Assembly (NCBI GenBank): GCA_037138595.1
Contig: JBAXIB010000003.1
Location: 62,001 to 126,000 of the forward strand
DNA from: UBA4742 sp037138595
GTDB lineage: Bacteria; Actinomycetota; Acidimicrobiia; Acidimicrobiales; Acidimicrobilacustridaceae
DNA length: 64,000 nt
Direction: 5' to 3'
The stretch's first letter is position 1; every line of letters starts with the position of its first letter. This document shows positions 51,110 through 59,117 of the stretch, one piece after another. The notes under the pieces were generated by a model, which worked only from the letters and a program-made list of their open reading frames with translations, did not search any database and had not been told where the DNA came from. The translations under genes were made by a program, and so were the position numbers.

Positions 51110-52525
51110 ATGACCACAACTGAACTGGAACCCAGTTCCAACCTTGACCTCGGAAAATACAAGCTGGGGTGGAGCGACGAAGAAGATTACGTCTTCAAGC
51201 CCAAGCGAGGCCTGCGAGAAGATGTCATCCAGGAGATGTCATGGATGAAGGGGGAGCCTAATTGGATGCGCTCCTATCGAATGGCGGCTTATGACCATTT
51301 CTTGAAGCGTCCCATGCCCAACTTCGGCGGCGATATGTCCGAGATATTTTTCGACGACATTTTCTATTACATCAAGCCAACTGATCATCAAGTTGATGCT
51401 TGGGACGAACTGCCTGATTCGGTCAAGGAGACCTACGAAAAACTGGGTATTCCAGAAGCAGAACGCAAGTATCTCGCCGGTGTGACCGCGCAGTACGAAT
51501 CTGAGGTCGTGTATCACAAGAATCGTGAGGACCTAGAAGCCCAAGGCGTGATCTTCACCGATATGGACACAGCGTTAAGGGAACACCCCGAGATTGTCCG
51601 CGCCTACTTCGGCACCGTGATACCCAAGAATGACAATAAGTTCGCCGCCCTCAACTCCGCGGTGTGGTCTGGTGGTTCATTCATCTATGTTCCGCCAGGT
51701 GTAAATGTCGAGATGCCATTGCAGGCTTATTTCCGGATCAATGCCGAAAATATGGGTCAGTTTGAGCGAACGCTGATCATCGCTGACGAGGGAAGTCAGG
51801 TGCATTACATCGAGGGTTGTTCCGCGCCGGTGTACACCACCGACTCGCTCCATTCGGCGGTCGTCGAGATCATCGTGAAGCCGAGCGCTCGAGTGACGTA
51901 TACGACAATTCAGAACTGGTCCAACAACGTCTTTAACTTGGTCACCAAGCGGGCAAGGGTGGAGGCCGAAGGCCACATGGAATGGATCGACGGAAATATC
52001 GGTAGCCGCCTCACTATGAAATATCCGGCTGTATATATGGTCGGTCCCAAAGCATCAGGCGAGGTGCTGTCGGTTGCCTATGCCGGTCCAGGTCAGCACC
52101 AAGACGCTGGTGCCAAGATGGTGCACGCCGCCCCGGAAACAACCTCGAAAATCGTTTCAAAGTCCATCTCGAAAGATGGTGGACGCACGAGCTACCGAGG
52201 TTTGGTGCGCATCGAAGATGATGCCACTGGATGCAAGAGCCACGTGCAATGTGACGCGTTGATTCTCGACGACCTGAGTGTTTCTGACACGTTCCCCAGC
52301 ATGGAAATCGGTGCCCGTGATGCGATTGTCGGACATGAAGCAACCGTGTCCAAAGTTGCCGACGATCAGCTCTTTTACCTCATGAGTCGCGGTTTATCTG
52401 AGGAGCAAGCAATGGGAATGGTCGTGAACGGCTTTATTGAGCCGGTCACCCGCACACTTCCGATGGAATATGCGGTCGAGTGGAGTCGATTGATCGAACT
52501 GCAGATGGAAGGATCGGTCGGCTGA
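51110..52525 (+). CDS. sufB: Fe-S cluster assembly scaffold SufB
   Basis: 471 residues. SufB with SufC and SufD builds Fe-S clusters. YESEVVYHKNREDLEAQGVIFTDMDTALREHPEIVRAYFGTVIP, GSFIYVPPGVNVEMPLQAYFRINAENMGQFERTLIIADEGSQVHYIEGCSAP and HMEWIDGNIGSRLTMKYPAVYM are typical, with the C-terminal block FYLMSRGLSEEQAMGMVVNGFIEPV. AGGAG lies seven bases before ATG 51110. It is first gene of the plus-strand suf run; the order sufB-(small Cys protein)-sufD-Rieske-sufC is visible. Confidence 0.97.
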   Translation: MTTTELEPSSNLDLGKYKLGWSDEEDYVFKPKRGLREDVIQEMSWMKGEPNWMRSYRMAAYDHFLKRPMPNFGGDMSEIFFDDIFYYIKPTDHQVDAWDELPDSVKETYEKLGIPEAERKYLAGVTAQYESEVVYHKNREDLEAQGVIFTDMDTALREHPEIVRAYFGTVIPKNDNKFAALNSAVWSGGSFIYVPPGVNVEMPLQAYFRINAENMGQFERTLIIADEGSQVHYIEGCSAPVYTTDSLHSAVVEIIVKPSARVTYTTIQNWSNNVFNLVTKRARVEAEGHMEWIDGNIGSRLTMKYPAVYMVGPKASGEVLSVAYAGPGQHQDAGAKMVHAAPETTSKIVSKSISKDGGRTSYRGLVRIEDDATGCKSHVQCDALILDDLSVSDTFPSMEIGARDAIVGHEATVSKVADDQLFYLMSRGLSEEQAMGMVVNGFIEPVTRTLPMEYAVEWSRLIELQMEGSVG

Positions 52526-52561
52526 GGCGCGCGCCTCAGCGAACCGAACTGGTGCGACGTT

Positions 52562-52909
52562 ATGCCGATGCGCGAAGAATGTAAGCAATTCGAAAGTCGT
52601 ACCTATAGCAACGGCGAAACGGTTCGAAAATGCAACCTTGATCTGGCACCCGAGGCGCCTTGGAAATGTCCGAGTGGCTGCGGAAGTTTCGAGCCGCGAC
52701 TCGCAGACGTCAACTGGGGTCACGGCAGTTTGGTCACGCCCCCAACGCCACCGGAACCCGATGGCGAAGGCATCGCCGAACTGCTCGACGAAGCCGAAAA
52801 TATCGTGAATGCTGCGGGACCCGAAATTCTCGCTGAAGTGCAATCTGAACGACGCAAGGCCGAACGATCTGCGTCGGGCATTAAAGGTTGGTTCCGCCGC
52901 AAGCGGTGA
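52562..52909 (+). CDS. Small four-cysteine protein inside the suf operon, unknown
   Basis: 115 residues, no recognised family. Cysteines at 7, 24, 36 and 40 (ECKQFESRT, RKCNLDL, WKCPSGCGSF) form a possible metal or Fe-S site in the first 45 residues. The rest is a charged tail with a Pro-rich stretch (PPTPPEPDGE), a helix and a basic end. It lies 36 bases after sufB and overlaps the sufD GTG by 4 bases, so it is translated with the Suf proteins. Its place suggests a role in cluster assembly or handling; direct evidence is absent. Confidence 0.82.
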   Translation: MPMREECKQFESRTYSNGETVRKCNLDLAPEAPWKCPSGCGSFEPRLADVNWGHGSLVTPPTPPEPDGEGIAELLDEAENIVNAAGPEILAEVQSERRKAERSASGIKGWFRRKR

Positions 52910-54264
52910 CCACCACAGCTCCTTCCCCCCACCGAAAAGTCCCTATGAATTCACTCCTTACTACTGATGTCGCCGCTGGACTTTCCGGTCCAGATTGGTT
53001 GCGGTCAAGGCGAATTGACGCGTCGGCACGTTTCCTCGCGACCCCAATGCCGACGTCGGATGAAGAAGTTTGGCGCTATGGCCGTATCGACGAACTTGCC
53101 TTTGATGACTTTTTGCCGCTGGTTGGGTTCGCTGATGCGCCATCTGACGAGATTTCGACCGCGACTGCGGGCGCGATTCCCGCTGGTGCGCGGGCGATGC
53201 TTGACTCGGTACCTCAACGAGCCGGCGCACTGATCACCTACAACGGCCGTATCATCCATAGCGAAATACAGCCGGAGTGGGTCACCCGCGGAGTTGGTTT
53301 CGGGGCCTTAACCGATGTTGATGGGGCCGTTGGACTCGGATCGGTAGCCGATGGTGCCTTTGATTTCTTCGGGTTAGCTAACGATGCATTCGCAACCGAT
53401 CCGGTAGCACTCATCGTTCCGCGTGGAGTCGTTGTCGATGCACCGTTTTTGGTCATCGATTGGGTCGACCTTGAAGGCTCAATGACGTTTCCTCGGTTAC
53501 TGGTGCGAGTTGGCGAAGACGCCGAAGTAACGGTTTTTGAACATCACGGCGGCGACAATGTTCGGGCGCTTTCGGTACCAATCACCGAGCTTGATGTCGA
53601 GCAAGCCGGACGGTTGCGTTACTTGAACGTGCAAGAGCGGGGTCGCCAAACCTGGCAGATCGCATCTCAACTTTCTCGAGTGGCCCAAGACGGAACAATT
53701 CTCGCCGCGCAAGTTGCGCTCGGTGGCGCGTATGCCAGGACCCGTGCTGATTGTCGACTCGCCGGTCGAGGCGCGTCGGGTGACTTGCTCGCCATCTACT
53801 TTGGAGAGTTTGATCAAACCCTCGATTTCCGGACCTTTCAAGATCATTTGGCCCCGGACACAACGTCGCGATTGTTGTTCAAGGGTGCAGTCGGAGGGGA
53901 GTCGCGGTCGATTTACACCGGTCTGATCAAGGTGCGCCCGCAGGCCCATGGCACCAACGCGTTTCAGACCAATCGGACAATCAAATTGAGTGAGCGGGCT
54001 TGGGCTGAGTCGGTCCCTAATCTCGAGATCGAAAACAACGACGTGCATTGCAGTCACGCTTCGACGGTTGGCCCAATTGATGAAGACCAGCGCTTCTACC
54101 TTGAGAGTCGCGGAGTCCCACCCCAGGTCGCCGAACAGCTTGTGGTCGCTGGGTTCTATGACGAGGTCTTGGCGCAGCTCCCAGTGGCCGAAGTTGTCGC
54201 TCCGCTTCGTGAACGGATCGTCGAACGACTCGAACGCCGCGACCGGGTCGAGGTGACCGCATGA
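52906..54264 (+). CDS. sufD: Fe-S cluster assembly protein SufD
   Basis: 452 residues. It shares the C-terminal SufBD beta-helix with SufB: LRYLNVQERGRQTWQIASQLSRVAQDGTILAAQVALGGAYARTRADCRLAGRGAS, TSRLLFKGAVGGESRSIYTGLIKVRPQAHGTNAFQTNRTIKLS and NDVHCSHASTVGPIDEDQRFYLESRGVPPQVAEQLVVAGF. The GTG start at 52906 overlaps the previous gene by 4 bases; ATG 52945 is the other option and lacks a ribosome site too. It partners with SufB and SufC. Its end overlaps the Rieske gene. Confidence 0.95.
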   Translation: MTTTAPSPHRKVPMNSLLTTDVAAGLSGPDWLRSRRIDASARFLATPMPTSDEEVWRYGRIDELAFDDFLPLVGFADAPSDEISTATAGAIPAGARAMLDSVPQRAGALITYNGRIIHSEIQPEWVTRGVGFGALTDVDGAVGLGSVADGAFDFFGLANDAFATDPVALIVPRGVVVDAPFLVIDWVDLEGSMTFPRLLVRVGEDAEVTVFEHHGGDNVRALSVPITELDVEQAGRLRYLNVQERGRQTWQIASQLSRVAQDGTILAAQVALGGAYARTRADCRLAGRGASGDLLAIYFGEFDQTLDFRTFQDHLAPDTTSRLLFKGAVGGESRSIYTGLIKVRPQAHGTNAFQTNRTIKLSERAWAESVPNLEIENNDVHCSHASTVGPIDEDQRFYLESRGVPPQVAEQLVVAGFYDEVLAQLPVAEVVAPLRERIVERLERRDRVEVTA

Positions 54265-54575
54265 TGGAAGAACGAGTGTGCTCAATTCATGACCTTGGAT
54301 CAGGCCAGTCACGGCGATTCGTGCTTGGCACGCTCGACATCGCTCTGGTGCGGATAGGCGACGATTTTTACGCCATCGCAAACACTTGTAGTCATCAGAA
54401 GGTTTCGCTTGCCGAAGGCGACGTTCACGCAGACTCACTCGAGATCGAGTGCTCCAAACACGGATCATGTTTCTCGCTCGAGACCGGTAAACCCAGTTCG
54501 TTTCCAGCGACCAAAGCGGTGCCTGTGTACGACATTCGTATCGACGGAGACAATGTCATGGTGGTGTTGTCGTGA
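54261..54575 (+). CDS. Rieske [2Fe-2S] ferredoxin-like protein
   Basis: 104 residues. The Rieske ligands are in NTCSHQKVSL and IECSKHGSCF (Cys-x-His ... Cys-x2-His), which bind a [2Fe-2S] cluster. It resembles the small ferredoxin partner of aromatic ring oxygenases, but in actinobacterial suf operons this gene commonly follows sufD. It probably donates electrons during cluster assembly. ATG 54261 overlaps the sufD stop by 4 bases, and its own stop overlaps the sufC GTG. Confidence 0.92.
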   Translation: MMEERVCSIHDLGSGQSRRFVLGTLDIALVRIGDDFYAIANTCSHQKVSLAEGDVHADSLEIECSKHGSCFSLETGKPSSFPATKAVPVYDIRIDGDNVMVVLS

Positions 54576-55357
54576 GCGAGTTACGTATCGCCGGTTTGCG
54601 GGCCAGCGTTGATGGCCAAGAAATCCTTAAGGGAATCGACTTAGTCGTCCGCAGTGGCGAAGTTCATGCGGTGATGGGACCGAATGGTTCGGGCAAGTCA
54701 ACGCTGTCTCATGTCATCATGGGTCGGCCGGGCTATCGGGTTGATGCGGGGTCGGTGACCCTCGATGGTGTCGACATGTTGAGTCTTGCCCCATGGCAAC
54801 GAGCTCGAGCGGGTTTGTACTTGGCGATGCAGTATCCGACCGAGGTTCCCGGAGTGAATCTTGAAGAGATGCTTACCGAGTCTGCGCTTGCCGCGGGGCG
54901 CGATGTGGTGGAAATTCGGGCACGAATGATGGTCGAGGCCGGTCGCATCGGTTTCGACGAGCGCTTCCTCGAACGGCCGCTGAATGTCGATTTGTCCGGT
55001 GGCGAAAAGAAGCGAAATGAAACGCTTCAACTTGGGGTATTGCGCCCGAAGTTCGCAATCCTTGATGAACTCGATTCTGGTCTCGACGTAGATGCACTGC
55101 GTGATTGCAGTCGTCGCATCGAACAGGCCACCCAAGAAGATGATCTTGGGGTGATCGCGATTACCCATTACAGCCGGTTACTTCATGAGCTCAAGCCCGA
55201 TGTAGTCCACGTGCTGGCTCGTGGGCGTATCCAGATGAGTGGGGGGCCAGAACTCGCGACCCGACTCGAAGACACGGGCTATGCCGAGTGGGCTGATGAC
55301 GAGCCTCACCTCGACGCTGTGCGCACGCTTGACCCATTCGCTGACCCGTTTGCATAG
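54572..55357 (+). CDS. sufC: Fe-S assembly ATPase SufC (first copy)
   Basis: 261 residues. Walker A is GPNGSGKSTLSHVIMG, the signature LSGGEKKRNETLQL and Walker B FAILDELDSGLDVDAL; the ATPase pairs with SufB and SufD. The usual family AMQYPTEVPGV segment is present. The GTG start at 54572 overlaps the Rieske stop (GTGA). It ends the plus-strand run. A second, different SufC gene lies on the minus strand at 57398-58162, so the organism has two. Confidence 0.95.
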   Translation: MSELRIAGLRASVDGQEILKGIDLVVRSGEVHAVMGPNGSGKSTLSHVIMGRPGYRVDAGSVTLDGVDMLSLAPWQRARAGLYLAMQYPTEVPGVNLEEMLTESALAAGRDVVEIRARMMVEAGRIGFDERFLERPLNVDLSGGEKKRNETLQLGVLRPKFAILDELDSGLDVDALRDCSRRIEQATQEDDLGVIAITHYSRLLHELKPDVVHVLARGRIQMSGGPELATRLEDTGYAEWADDEPHLDAVRTLDPFADPFA

Positions 55358-55391
55358 CGAGCATAAGTGATCGATCGCCTACACTTCGGGT

Positions 55392-55652
55392 GTGGACGTT
55401 CCTGATGCCGAAGTGCCCGGGTGGGAAAATAGTGCCGGTTTTCTGAGTCGCGAGTGGACATTTCGTGACTTCAGTGAGGCATTCGGGTTTATGACTCGGG
55501 TGGCGCTCATCGCCGAGCAACTCCATCATCATCCGAACTGGACCAATACCTGGAACCACGTGACGATTGCCCTCACCAGTCACGATGATGGCGGTATCAG
55601 CGAGTTGTGCGTCGAGTTTGCCCAACGAGTGAATCGCTTGCTAGGCGAGTAA
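55392..55652 (+). CDS. Pterin-4a-carbinolamine dehydratase-like protein
   Basis: 86 residues, the PCD/DCoH fold. GFMTRVALIAEQLHHHPNWTNTWNHVTIALTSHDDGG is the family signature, with the active histidines in HHHP and the Trp. It dehydrates 4a-hydroxy-tetrahydropterins, but in bacteria lacking aromatic hydroxylases it has been linked to molybdopterin or unknown roles. GTG 55392 is the start; its position between sufC and sufU suggests co-location, not necessarily function. Confidence 0.88.
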   Translation: MDVPDAEVPGWENSAGFLSREWTFRDFSEAFGFMTRVALIAEQLHHHPNWTNTWNHVTIALTSHDDGGISELCVEFAQRVNRLLGE

Positions 55653-55653
55653 G

Positions 55654-56136
55654 TCAGACCTCGGTGGCCGCAGTCGATTCGTCGATTCCTTGCGCGAGTG
55701 TGTTCCACGCCAACGTCGCGCACTTAATGCGCACCGGAAATTTCACGACGCCGCGGAGCGCTTCGAGGTCACCGAGGTTGACGTCCGGAAAAGACTCAGG
55801 TTCAGCTTCGTCGCCTTCAAGGCTGCTTTCGTGAATCGACATCATGGACTTAAAGGCTTTTGTGAGCTGGCGTACTTCTTCGACCGTCTTGCCTTTCACC
55901 GCTGACGACATCATCGATGCCGACGACTGGCTAATCGAGCAACCCTGACCGCCGATTCGGATATCGCTGACGATTCCCGTGCTGTCGACGTCAACGTAAA
56001 TGATGATCTCATCGCCACAGAGCGGATTGAACCCTTCGACACGATGGGCTGGTGGCGCATCGAGTTCGCCACGATTCCGCGGATTGCGATAGTGGTCGAG
56101 AATGATTTCTCGGTAGAGGTCTTCGAGTCCGGGCAT
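55654..56136 (-). CDS. sufU: SufU-type Fe-S assembly / sulfur relay protein
   Basis: 160 residues. Cys40 (LCGDEI, with Asp42), Cys66 (GQGCSISQSSASMM) and Cys139 (RIKCATLAW) are the zinc-binding cysteines of SufU, which takes sulfur from SufS; SufU differs from IscU in this spacing and the ~20-residue insert. It lies 26 bases after the sufS stop, so sufC2, sufS and sufU read as one minus-strand operon. The start is the ATG at 56136. Confidence 0.93.
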   Translation of the reverse strand: MPGLEDLYREIILDHYRNPRNRGELDAPPAHRVEGFNPLCGDEIIIYVDVDSTGIVSDIRIGGQGCSISQSSASMMSSAVKGKTVEEVRQLTKAFKSMMSIHESSLEGDEAEPESFPDVNLGDLEALRGVVKFPVRIKCATLAWNTLAQGIDESTAATEV

Positions 56137-56162
56137 AGTGAACGCGCTTTCCGATTGGGTTA

Positions 56163-57407
56163 TTAGATCTGAAAAAAGTCAACCGTGGCACTGAGAGCGT
56201 CAGCAAGCGCATCGATGTCAGCTTCGTCGTTATAGACGTACACCGAAGCGCGAGCGGTCGCTCCTACGCCGAGGATCCGCATGAGTGGTTTCGCACAGTG
56301 GTGGCCAGCGCGAACGCAAACCGCGTGTTCGTCGAGAACCTGCGAAATATCGTGAGGGTGAAGATCGGCGAATGCAAAAGACAAGACGCCGCCGCGATCT
56401 GTCGGATTAGCTGGGCCGAAAAGCGTGATGCGATCGCCGAAGCGCTCGTTCAGGCGGCGCAATGCATAGGTAGTCAGGTCGATTTCGTGCTGGCGCACCG
56501 CAGACATGCCGAGGTTGGTTAGGTAGTCGATTGCTGCGCCAAGGCCAATTATTTCGGCAATCGGAGGGGTACCAGCCTCAAACTTCCACGGCAGGTCATT
56601 GCAGGTGAAGCCGTCGAGGCGAACGTCTCGAATCATTTCGCCACCCCCGAGAAACGGCGGCATCGCGTCGAGTAGTTCAGCGCGTCCCCACAACACGCCG
56701 ACGCCGGTTGGTCCACACATCTTGTGGCCAGAAAATGCGATGAAATCCGCGCCGAGTTCTGCCACATCGGTCGCGAGGTGCGGGACGTACTGGCAGGCGT
56801 CGACAAGCGCAAGCGCACCGACTCGGTGAGCGGCATCGGTGAGTTGGCGAATTGGGGTGATCGAACCGAGCACGTTTGACATTGCGGTAAAACTCAGCAG
56901 CTTGACGCCGTCAAGTAAGTGGTCCAGACCGCTCAGGTCGAGTTGTCCATCGGCAGTCAGCGGAATCCATCGAAGCTCGATGCCGATTTCGGCAGCAAGT
57001 TGATGCCACGGGACGATGTTGGCGTGGTGTTCCATGTGGGTGAGTAGCACTGCGTCACCTGATCGAAGGTTGGCCCGACCCCAGGAGTGGGCTACCAAAT
57101 TGATCGCTTCAGTCGCGTTTTTGGTGAAAACGATTTCGCTAGTCGAATCCGCACCGATGAAGCGCGCGGTTTTAGTTCGAGCGAGTTCCATTTCCGAAGT
57201 TGCCTGCTCGGCGATTTGGTACACGCCGCGGTGCACATTGGCATTTATCGTCTCGTAGTAGGTGGTCAGCGCATCAAGAACGATCTGCGGTTTTTGCGAT
57301 GTCGCCGCCGAATCGAGGTAGATGAGCGGTTTGCCATTGACCGTGCGCTGAAGCAGCGGAAAGTCCGCTTTGACCGCGGTTACGTCGAGGGTTTCGGTCA
57401 GCGCCAC
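56163..57407 (-). CDS. sufS: Cysteine desulfurase SufS
   Basis: 414 residues, PLP enzyme that takes sulfur from cysteine. Schiff-base lysine Lys229 is in AFSGHKMCGPTGVGVLWG and the persulfide cysteine Cys371 in VRAGHHCAKPLM, the group II (SufS) layout. It starts MALTETLDVTAVKADFPLLQRTVNGKPLIYLDSAATSQKP. It overlaps the upstream sufC copy by 10 bases and is followed by sufU, which accepts its sulfur. Confidence 0.96.
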   Translation of the reverse strand: MALTETLDVTAVKADFPLLQRTVNGKPLIYLDSAATSQKPQIVLDALTTYYETINANVHRGVYQIAEQATSEMELARTKTARFIGADSTSEIVFTKNATEAINLVAHSWGRANLRSGDAVLLTHMEHHANIVPWHQLAAEIGIELRWIPLTADGQLDLSGLDHLLDGVKLLSFTAMSNVLGSITPIRQLTDAAHRVGALALVDACQYVPHLATDVAELGADFIAFSGHKMCGPTGVGVLWGRAELLDAMPPFLGGGEMIRDVRLDGFTCNDLPWKFEAGTPPIAEIIGLGAAIDYLTNLGMSAVRQHEIDLTTYALRRLNERFGDRITLFGPANPTDRGGVLSFAFADLHPHDISQVLDEHAVCVRAGHHCAKPLMRILGVGATARASVYVYNDEADIDALADALSATVDFFQI

Positions 57408-58162
57408 GCGTCGTATCCTTCGGATTCGAGCCGGGCAGACAACTCGGCGCCTCCGCTCTCGACGATTTGGCCATCAATCATGATGTGCACCTTGTCGGGG
57501 TGCAGTTCATCAAGTAATCGCTGGTAGTGCGTAATGGCGAGAACGCCGAGGTCAGGTCGCGATGAGCGAACTTGTTGCACTCCGCTTGCTACGACTCGCA
57601 GCGCGTCGATGTCGAGGCCAGAGTCGGTTTCGTCAAGGATCGCGATCTCGGGTTCAAGGATTGCCATCTGCAATATTTCATTGCGCTTTTTCTCGCCGCC
57701 GGAAAACCCTTCGTTGAGATATCGGTCGGCAAACGATGGGTCCATGTCGAGGCGGCTCATCCAATCCATGATCGACAGTCGCAATTCCAACATCGAAAGG
57801 TCGATGCCCTTGCGGGCAGACAACGCCTGCCGCAAGAAGTTCAGGACTGAAACTCCCTGAATCTCCTGTGGGTATTGGAAGGCGAGAAACATGCCGGCTT
57901 TGCCTCGGACGTCGGCGCCCCAACTCGTGACGTCGTCGCCATGGAACAGTATTCGACCTTCGGTAACTTCGTAGTCGGGACTCCCGAGCAAGGCGCTCGC
58001 CAACGTGGACTTTCCTGAACCATTAGGCCCCATGAGCGCGTGCATTTCGCCAACTTCAATGGTCAAGTTCAAGCCCTTGACGATTTCGGCCGCCCGCTCA
58101 CCGCGACTGTTCATCGCTGGACGTACATGGAGGTTTTCGATCTGGAACAGGGGAGCGACCAT
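57398..58162 (-). CDS. sufC: Fe-S assembly ATPase SufC (second copy)
   Basis: 254 residues. Walker A MGPNGSGKSTLASALLG, signature FSGGEKKRNEILQMAIL and Walker B IAILDETDSGLDIDAL. This copy matches the common bacterial SufC more closely (FLAFQYPQEIQGVSVLNFLRQ) than the copy at 54572-55357. Its stop overlaps the sufS start by 10 bases, so sufC-sufS-sufU form one minus-strand operon. Whether both ATPases serve the same SufBD pair is unknown. Confidence 0.94.
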   Translation of the reverse strand: MVAPLFQIENLHVRPAMNSRGERAAEIVKGLNLTIEVGEMHALMGPNGSGKSTLASALLGSPDYEVTEGRILFHGDDVTSWGADVRGKAGMFLAFQYPQEIQGVSVLNFLRQALSARKGIDLSMLELRLSIMDWMSRLDMDPSFADRYLNEGFSGGEKKRNEILQMAILEPEIAILDETDSGLDIDALRVVASGVQQVRSSRPDLGVLAITHYQRLLDELHPDKVHIMIDGQIVESGGAELSARLESEGYDAWR

Positions 58163-58248
58163 GGCTCCGAGTGTATTAGCACTATCGAGATAGTGGAAAT
58201 GTCAATTATTGGCCGGGGCGATTGCTCGCGTCGGGCCATGAAAGATGC

Positions 58249-58860
58249 TCACCAGCCTCGGTCGACCCATTGCTGCAACTGGGGACGTTCGGTGCCGATG
58301 GTGGTGTCAGTGCCGTGGCCGGGCATGACGATGGTATCGGGACTCAGGTTGGCGAACAGGCGACGATCGATTGATTCGATAATGGTGTCGAAGTCAGCGT
58401 CGTCTGGTGCGGTGTTGCCGGGACCGCCCGGAAAGAGCGTGTCGCCGCTAAAGACCACGGGGGATCCCTCAAGGAGAAAACACATTGAGCCCGGTGTGTG
58501 GCCAGGGGTTGCAATGGTGTGAAGTCGCAGTCGCCCAACCTCGATGACTGATTCGTCTTCGATGATGTAATCGTAGGAATCAAGCATGGCTGCGTCGGCG
58601 GCAGTGACGCCGACTTCATAGCCGGCATCGCGAACCGCCGGAATCGCCTGGATGTGATCCCAATGGCCGTGGGTTTCCAAAACCGTTCGTACGCCGAGAT
58701 CACGGCATAACTCAAGTAGCAACTCATGCTCATTTGCGGCATCAAGCAAGACTGCGTCGCCGGTTTGCTTGCATCGAACGACGAAGACGTTATTTTCGAA
58801 CGGCCCGACGACGACCTTATGGATCTCTACCGATTCATCATTGAAATGCATCGTGGTCAC
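58249..58860 (-). CDS. Metallo-beta-lactamase-fold hydrolase (glyoxalase II-like)
   Basis: 203 residues. The metal motif is ETHGHWDHIQAIP (HxHxDH), with TPGHTPGSMCFLL, FSGDTLFPGGPG and MPGHGTDTTIG carrying the other ligands, as in glyoxalase II and related thioesterases. The start GTG 58860 gives VTTMHFNDESVE; the in-frame ATG at 58851 is equally likely. It should hydrolyse a thioester or similar bond; the substrate is unknown. Confidence 0.9.
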   Translation of the reverse strand: MTTMHFNDESVEIHKVVVGPFENNVFVVRCKQTGDAVLLDAANEHELLLELCRDLGVRTVLETHGHWDHIQAIPAVRDAGYEVGVTAADAAMLDSYDYIIEDESVIEVGRLRLHTIATPGHTPGSMCFLLEGSPVVFSGDTLFPGGPGNTAPDDADFDTIIESIDRRLFANLSPDTIVMPGHGTDTTIGTERPQLQQWVDRGW

Positions 58861-59048
58861 CGTCTGAGGCTACAACCTTGGTTCGTGCAATTCGACTGCC
58901 AGCGACAACAATCCGATCTCGATGGGCCGTCTCCATGCCGTTGAAACTCGGTTGAATCGGCCGGTAGTTGATTGGTACTCGGCTGGGTCGAAGCCTTGAA
59001 TCGGTATCGAGTTGTCGATCGTCAAGGTTGAAATTCGCGTTCGATGTG

Positions 59049-59075
59049 GTTCTAGGCCACCAGTTCTAGTAGAAC
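59049..59075. promoter_or_regulatory. GTTCTA repeats with palindrome before acyl-CoA dehydrogenase
   Basis: GTTCTA occurs at 59049-59054 and again at 59063-59068, where it forms the palindrome GTTCTA-G-TAGAAC (59063-59075). It lies about 43 bases before the GTG start of the acyl-CoA dehydrogenase. The element may be an operator for a lipid-metabolism regulator; half-sites like GTTCTA/TAGAAC occur in known actinobacterial TetR sites, but the spacing here is different. The 257-base gap holds no gene. Confidence 0.4.
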
Positions 59076-59117
59076 TTCATCGAAATCTGACTCGACCCAC
59101 CAAGGGGGCCTGGAACC

